Assembly: GCA_945900935.1 (NCBI GenBank)
Contig: CAMDKT010000030.1
Location: 1-18,883, forward strand
Origin: Candidatus Sulfopaludibacter sp. SbA3
GTDB taxonomy: Bacteria; Acidobacteriota; Terriglobia; Bryobacterales; Bryobacteraceae
Length of the DNA: 18,883 nucleotides
Direction: 5' to 3'
How positions within the stretch are numbered: the stretch's first letter is position 1; each line of letters begins with the position of its first letter. Under the pieces are notes generated by a model. That model was not told where the DNA came from, ran no database searches, and worked only from the letters and a program-made list of their open reading frames with translations. The translations under genes and the position numbers were made by a program. Shown here one piece after another: positions 14,221 to 18,883 of this stretch.

Positions 14221-16134
14221 ATGCGCCGGTTTGTTTTATTGATCCTTCCGCTGTGCCGCCTTTCGGGCGCCGAGGCTCCGTTCTCGGAATCCCTGTATCC
14301 CGTGTTGAAACAAGCGGCCTGCCAGTCCTGTCATAATTTTTCCGGTGTGGCGTCGGCTACTAGGCTGCAATTTCCGGATCACTCGGCGAGCGCCGAACAA
14401 ATTACCGCGTTCGGTCAGTCACTGGCTGCTTTCGTCAACCGGGATCAACCGGCGAAATCGGCGCTGCTGAACAAACCCACGAATCGGGTGGCGCACGCCG
14501 GCGGGGAACGAATAAAGCCGGGGAGTGCGGAGGAAGCAGTTCTGAAGCGGTGGATTGATCGTTTGGCGAAGCTTACGGGAGAAGATTTGCTGAGCGCGCT
14601 TCGCTACAAAGAGGATCTCCACGCGGCAAGCAAGCCCGCGCCGCCAGTCCTTCGCCGCTTGACCCACAGCCAATACAACAACACGGTTCGCGATCTGCTG
14701 GGAGAGCTAAGCCAACCCGCGAATCATCTTCCTCCGGAGGATTTTGTTAACGGTTTCAAGAATCAATATCAGGCGCAGAGTCTTTCGCCCATGTTGTTCG
14801 AAGCCTACAGCGCCGCCGCGGAAAAGCTGGCGCGGAGCTTCTTCCGGCGGGGAGAGATCGAACAGGCCATTCCCTGCAAACCGTCGCCGGGGTGCCGGAC
14901 GGAATTCGTCCGGTCGTTCGGACTCAAGGCGTTCCGCCGACCTTTAACGGCGGCTGAACAGACGCGGTATGAAGCGCTGATATCCGACAAAGAGTTTCTG
15001 GCGGGCGCGCGAACCGTGATTGAAGCGATGCTGCAATCGCCGCACTTTTTGTTTCAGCTCGACGAGACATCGGATCCCGGTCTGAAACCGTATGCGGCGG
15101 CGAGCCGGCTTTCGTACTCGCTCTGGAACACCATGCCGGACGCCGCGCTGCTCGCCAGCGCCCGAAAAGGTGAGCTGAGCAAACCGGAGGGGCTGGAGCG
15201 CGTCGCCCGCCGTATGCTGGAGGATCCGCGAGCAAAAGAAGGGGCCGACGATTTCGTCTCGCAGTGGATGCGTTTTGATCGCGTGTTGGCGAGCGGCCGC
15301 GACTCGCGCTTGTATCCCGGCTTCTCGCGTAACACCGCGGTTGCGATGACGGAAGAGACCCGCCGCTTCGTCGCGGATTTGGTGTGGAAGGACCGCGACT
15401 TCACCGAAATTTTCACGGACGAACACGCCTACGTCAATGCGGAGCTGGCGACGGTTTATGAACTGCCCGCTCCGGCGGTCGAATTCGACCGGGTTCCATT
15501 CGCGGCGAACGCAGAGCGCGCCGGTGTGCTGGGCCAGGCATTGTTCCTGACGCTGACGGCGAACCCGAGCGACACCTCTCCCACCGCGCGCGGGTTATTC
15601 GTGCGAGAGCACTTCCTTTGTCAGCATGTGGCCGATCCGCCGCCAGGGGTCAGTACGAATCTGCCTCCACTGACACAGGCAAAGCCACAGACGAATCGAG
15701 AGCGGCTCAGCATGCATGTGGCCGATCAAAGTTGCGCCGCCTGTCACAACGCTGTCGATCCCATCGGCTTCGGCTTCGAGAAATTCGATGCGATCGGCCG
15801 CCGCCGCGAGAAAGCCAAGCTCGTCTTTTATCCACTCGACCGCAAGAGCAAAGAACCTCCCAAAACTTTGGAACTGGACTTAGACACCTCCGGCTGGATC
15901 TCCGGCATTCCCAATTCAAAGTTCTCCTCACCGCGGGAGCTTGGCGCCATTCTCGCGCGGACGCCGCAGTGTCAGGACTGTATCGTGAAGCAGTATTTCC
16001 GCTATGTTGCCGGACGGCCGGAGACGAATGCCGACCGGCCGCTGATCCGCAAAGTTTCCGAAGACTTTCGAAGCTCGAAGTTTCGATTCAAACATTTGAT
16101 CGCGTCGATGATGGTCGCGCGGGAGTTTCCATGA
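14221..16134 (+). CDS. DUF1587/1595/1592/1588/1585 planctomycete-type cytochrome protein
   Basis: A 637-residue exported protein with a signal peptide ending about residue 18. Domains in order: a cytochrome-like segment with heme motif CQSCH at 34-38; DUF1587 from ~142 (LRRLTHSQYNNTVRDLLG); DUF1595 at ~229-290 (FVRSFGLKAFRRPLTAAE); DUF1592 at ~292-420 (SYSLWNTMPDAALL...QWMRFDRV); DUF1588 at ~430-530, with a second heme motif CAACH at 505-509 followed by NAVDPIGFGFEKFD; and DUF1585 at ~555-633 (SPRELGAILA...YFRYVAGRPE). This is the complete usual set for the family. Its function is unknown; a periplasmic heme protein is inferred. Family members are commonly followed by a DUF1552 gene, but here the next gene is an LRR protein whose ATG overlaps this stop (ATGA), so the two are coupled. 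Confidence 0.92.
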   Translation: MRRFVLLILPLCRLSGAEAPFSESLYPVLKQAACQSCHNFSGVASATRLQFPDHSASAEQITAFGQSLAAFVNRDQPAKSALLNKPTNRVAHAGGERIKPGSAEEAVLKRWIDRLAKLTGEDLLSALRYKEDLHAASKPAPPVLRRLTHSQYNNTVRDLLGELSQPANHLPPEDFVNGFKNQYQAQSLSPMLFEAYSAAAEKLARSFFRRGEIEQAIPCKPSPGCRTEFVRSFGLKAFRRPLTAAEQTRYEALISDKEFLAGARTVIEAMLQSPHFLFQLDETSDPGLKPYAAASRLSYSLWNTMPDAALLASARKGELSKPEGLERVARRMLEDPRAKEGADDFVSQWMRFDRVLASGRDSRLYPGFSRNTAVAMTEETRRFVADLVWKDRDFTEIFTDEHAYVNAELATVYELPAPAVEFDRVPFAANAERAGVLGQALFLTLTANPSDTSPTARGLFVREHFLCQHVADPPPGVSTNLPPLTQAKPQTNRERLSMHVADQSCAACHNAVDPIGFGFEKFDAIGRRREKAKLVFYPLDRKSKEPPKTLELDLDTSGWISGIPNSKFSSPRELGAILARTPQCQDCIVKQYFRYVAGRPETNADRPLIRKVSEDFRSSKFRFKHLIASMMVAREFP

Positions 16135-18098
16135 GACTTCTAATTCTGATCGCCTGCAGCGCCCTCGCGAGCGCGGACGAGCGGCGCGTCGCCGAGTGGA
16201 TCGTCCGCCAAGGCGGACAGGTGATGGTGGACGGCGGCGACCCCATCGCCGCCTTGTCCGATATTCCGGAAACGCACTTCCGGATTACTGGAGTTAATCT
16301 TTACGGAACGCCGGCGGTGCCGCGCGACATGGAGAGGTTAAGCGGTTTGACGGAACTCCGCGAGCTGTATCTCAGTTCTAAAACCTACAGCCCCTCCAGC
16401 GACAAAAAGGGTGAGTTCGGGGAAGAGTCTTTCCAGTTTCTCGCCAAGCTTCCAAAGCTCGAAAAGCTGCACGTCAGCCTTCATTTCCTGCCTACGATCG
16501 ACATCACGGACGCCGCCTGGCGGCACATGAGCGGACACTCCCAACTGAAAGAATTACGGTTGTCGCTAACACGCATCACCAAAGCCGAAGTGCTGGCGCC
16601 CTTCGTGAATCTCCATTCGCTCGATCTCTCCCAGGCGTACGTTTCCAACGACGCGATGAAAGCATTGGCGGGCATGAAGGCGCTGAAACGTCTCAACCTG
16701 GCGGGAACCCAAGTCACCGAGCCCGGCGTGTTGTACCTGCGGGACCTCACCAATCTGGAAGACCTCGACCTGACCGGGATTCCCCTAACCGATAGCGGTT
16801 TGGAGGCGATCAAGAACTTCACGCGCCTGGAAAAGCTCAGTTTGCAAGGCGCCGCGATCACCGATGCGGGTATGGACGTTCTGCTCGGTTTTCCGGAGCT
16901 ACGGGAACTCAATCTCTACCGGACGAAGATCTCCAATGCCGGACTCCAGAAGCTGGGTAAGCTGCCGCACTTGACGACCGTCGATCTTCGCTACAGCGGA
17001 GTGACCCGCGCGGGTGTCGAGGGTCTGCGGGCGTCGCTTCCGAAGTGCCGATTGCAGTTCGTTGATGCCGCCCCGCCGCCGGTTGGCCGGAAGGGTCCAT
17101 CCCGGCCGGCCGGTGCCGGTGAAGCGGCGATTGCCGCGTGGATAAAGGCTTCCGGCGGCAGCACGAAAATCGTAAAGGGCCGGATCGATTCCGTATCGCT
17201 CGGGTCCACTCTGGTTAACGACCAGCAGCTTCGCCATCTGAGTTCCCTCGCCGCAATCAAAAGTCTAAGTCTGGAAGCAACGGATCTGAGCGACCTGGGT
17301 TTGGCGTCTATCGCCCGCCTCAAGAGTCTGGAAGACCTGAATCTCGGCGCCACGATGGTATCCGACCGCGGCCTGGCACACCTCTCCGGGCTTGTCCGGC
17401 TCCGGCGTCTTCGCCTATCGAACACAAAGGTGAATGGCGAAGGACTGCAGTATCTGGAGAGCCTGCCTGCGCTGACGGATCTGGATTTGAACGGAACCAC
17501 CATCGACAGCACCGCGATGGCATTTATAGAGAAACTTCCAAATCTCGAAACGCTTAACCTGGCCGATACGGATGTGGGAGACGACGGCTTGCAGCGCCTG
17601 CGTTCTCTGACCAAGCTGCGCGTTCTGGACCTGAATGGGACCGATACCGGAGATGCGGGAATACCCCACCTTGCCGCCTTGCAATCCCTGCGCGAGTTAC
17701 GGCTGAATTATGGGCGATTCACCGACAAAGGGATTCCCCAACTGCGGGCGCTGGCGGGATTGGAACGCCTGGAATTGATCAGCACCCGGATTACGGACGC
17801 AGGCCTTCCCTTTTTATCCGCGCTCAAAAATCTCACGGTGTTGAAGTTGAACTACACGAAAACTTCGGACAAGACGCTGGAGCTGCTTCGTGGCGCGTCC
17901 CACTTGCGCGAGTTGACTTTGGACCACACCGAAGTCACCGACCTCGGCGTGGCCGCGCTGCAATCGCTGGCTAGTTTGAAGTCACTCGATCTTTACCATA
18001 CGCAGATTTCCGAAGATGGCGCCAAACGGCTTGCGGCCTCGCTACCGGAATGCAAGATCGCCTGGCAGCTAGAGTCGGCCGGCCGGCGGGGGATCTAA
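16131..18098 (+). CDS. exported leucine-rich-repeat protein with two duplicated modules
   Basis: A 655-residue protein from ATG 16131, which overlaps the previous stop by four bases; the frame extends upstream but this start gives a signal peptide (MRLLILIACSALASA). The body is leucine-rich repeats of about 24 residues, pattern L..L.L..T.I.D.GL..L, the cysteine-free bacterial type resembling RNI/GALA repeats. The protein is an internal duplication. Residues 18-29 (RVAEWIVRQGG) and 331-343 (AAIAAWIKASGG) are matching N-caps. Residues 298-310 (LRASLPKCRLQF) and ~631-644 (LAASLPECKIAW) are matching C-caps. They are joined by a Pro/Gly-rich linker at ~311-330. A protein-protein or ligand-binding scaffold in the periplasm or on the surface is inferred. 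The partner is probably the DUF1592 protein, given the tight coupling. Confidence 0.88.
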   Translation: MRLLILIACSALASADERRVAEWIVRQGGQVMVDGGDPIAALSDIPETHFRITGVNLYGTPAVPRDMERLSGLTELRELYLSSKTYSPSSDKKGEFGEESFQFLAKLPKLEKLHVSLHFLPTIDITDAAWRHMSGHSQLKELRLSLTRITKAEVLAPFVNLHSLDLSQAYVSNDAMKALAGMKALKRLNLAGTQVTEPGVLYLRDLTNLEDLDLTGIPLTDSGLEAIKNFTRLEKLSLQGAAITDAGMDVLLGFPELRELNLYRTKISNAGLQKLGKLPHLTTVDLRYSGVTRAGVEGLRASLPKCRLQFVDAAPPPVGRKGPSRPAGAGEAAIAAWIKASGGSTKIVKGRIDSVSLGSTLVNDQQLRHLSSLAAIKSLSLEATDLSDLGLASIARLKSLEDLNLGATMVSDRGLAHLSGLVRLRRLRLSNTKVNGEGLQYLESLPALTDLDLNGTTIDSTAMAFIEKLPNLETLNLADTDVGDDGLQRLRSLTKLRVLDLNGTDTGDAGIPHLAALQSLRELRLNYGRFTDKGIPQLRALAGLERLELISTRITDAGLPFLSALKNLTVLKLNYTKTSDKTLELLRGASHLRELTLDHTEVTDLGVAALQSLASLKSLDLYHTQISEDGAKRLAASLPECKIAWQLESAGRRGI

Positions 18099-18102
18099 AG
18101 AG

Positions 18103-18883
18103 ATGTTATTGGCTCTGTTCGCTATCGGCAGTCTCATCGACGCTCTTGGCGGACGCGTTGACCGCGATGCCGGCAATCAGATTACCGGACTGCATCTGCG
18201 CGCGAGTTGGGTGACGGACGGGGATCTGTTGGAGATAGGCCGGCTTCCTCAACTGCGGCGTCTCGATCTCTCGCAAACCAGGATTACCGACCAGGGCATG
18301 GCGTATCTGAAATCGGCCACTGGCCTTCGGGACGTCAATCTTGCCTATGCCGAGAAGATCGGCGATCCGGCCCATGCGGTGATTAAGCACTGGAAGAATT
18401 TGCAGCGTCTGAACCTCCGCGGCACTTTGGTCAGCGATGAGACGGCGGCAGCGGCGGCCGCTCTTCCCGATCTTGAATTTCTCGATATTGCCGATTCAAT
18501 CGTGGGCGATGTTGGGGTGGATGCCCTGACGGCGGCGCGGAAGCTGAAAGCGCTTGCGATGGGAAACACTCGAATCTCCGAAGCTGGCTTCCAATCGCTG
18601 CGACAGTTTACCACCCTCTCGCATCTTGACCTGAGCGGCAAGCGTCACGGCGCGCCTTCCAAAATCAGCCAACGGGGAATCGAAGCGATTGCGTCGCTCC
18701 GGCAACTGCGCAGCCTGCGCCTTGGGCATTCTTCATTCCCGGATAAAGACTTGGCGGTGCTGGCCACGATGCCTGGGATCGAGGAGCTTGGGCTGGAATT
18801 TTGCCCGGACGTCGCCGATGGAGCTTTGCGGAATTTGATTGGGTGGAAGAGTCTTCGGCGGGTGGATCTGCACGGGACGAAGG
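18103..18883 (+). CDS. second LRR protein, partial at the right edge
   Basis: An open frame from ATG 18103, four bases after the preceding LRR gene's stop, continuing without a stop for 260 codons to the window end. The N-terminus MLLALFAIGSLIDALGGRV is short and hydrophobic and may be a signal peptide or a degenerate cap: LGGRVDRDAGNQITGLHL resembles the module start of many bacterial LRR proteins. Repeats of the same 24-residue pattern follow (LRRLDLSQTRITDQGMAYL, then LQRLNLRGTLVSDE). It is clearly paralogous to the gene before it and belongs to the same operon. Its C-terminus, and any DUF1552 gene or other operon members, lie outside the window. Confidence 0.85.
   Translation, partial: MLLALFAIGSLIDALGGRVDRDAGNQITGLHLRASWVTDGDLLEIGRLPQLRRLDLSQTRITDQGMAYLKSATGLRDVNLAYAEKIGDPAHAVIKHWKNLQRLNLRGTLVSDETAAAAAALPDLEFLDIADSIVGDVGVDALTAARKLKALAMGNTRISEAGFQSLRQFTTLSHLDLSGKRHGAPSKISQRGIEAIASLRQLRSLRLGHSSFPDKDLAVLATMPGIEELGLEFCPDVADGALRNLIGWKSLRRVDLHGTK

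Noticed and set aside
15618..16130. Upstream 171-codon extension of the LRR open frame
   Set aside because: It lies inside the DUF1592 cytochrome gene in another frame, is Arg/Ser-rich, and would bury the signal peptide that starts at 16131.
1..18883. CRISPR array, tRNA or rRNA genes
   Set aside because: No regularly spaced short direct repeats, cloverleaf-like segments with TTCRA loops, or rRNA-like sequence were noticed on reading; a dedicated scan was not possible.

Overview
The window looks like Acidobacteriota chromosome, most likely of the Bryobacterales/Solibacter type. The reasons are a high-GC sequence carrying Planctomycete-type secreted cytochromes (DUF1549/DUF1553 and DUF1592/DUF1588/DUF1585 families), a DUF1501 partner, a carboxypeptidase-regulatory-like TonB receptor of about 1,100 residues (Oar type), secreted leucine-rich-repeat proteins and IS4-type transposase debris. 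The taxonomic call is inferred from gene content only.

Layout. Positions 1-1580 are an accessory stretch. It holds a small minus-strand gene whose peptide ends in six consecutive aromatic-X-X triplets, with a nested inverted-repeat element just past its stop. It also holds a long non-coding stretch with one copy of a 40-bp dispersed repeat, and a HicB/HicA toxin-antitoxin pair whose toxin appears truncated by one stop codon. Positions 1583-5799 are a two-gene unit: a large DUF1549/DUF1553 cytochrome followed by its usual Tat-exported DUF1501 partner. Positions 5801-6161 hold a recent, broken duplicate of the 3' end of the TonB receptor, plus a candidate IS end. Positions 6270-10186 hold two secreted phosphoesterases (a PhoA-like alkaline phosphatase and a calcineurin-like metallophosphoesterase) with a small exported hypothetical between them. 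Positions 10187-10819 are debris: an IS4-type transposase fragment with a frameshift and a strong hairpin element. Positions 10845-14156 (minus) are the intact TonB-type receptor. A divergent operon then starts at 14221: a DUF1592-family cytochrome, an exported LRR protein made of two duplicated modules (overlapping start/stop), and a second LRR protein that runs off the right edge.

How it may work together (inference). Most proteins are predicted to be exported or in the outer membrane. The receptor would import large or complexed substrates, the c-type heme proteins with DUF1501 would act in the periplasm, and the phosphatases would release phosphate. No substrate can be read from the sequence. 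The phosphatase block is bracketed by direct repeats of the receptor 3' end and by inverted IS-end-like motifs, so it may have been moved in or rearranged.

The best candidates for something new are the aromatic-triplet peptide with its adjacent structured element, and the cytochrome-LRR operon with its internally duplicated LRR protein.
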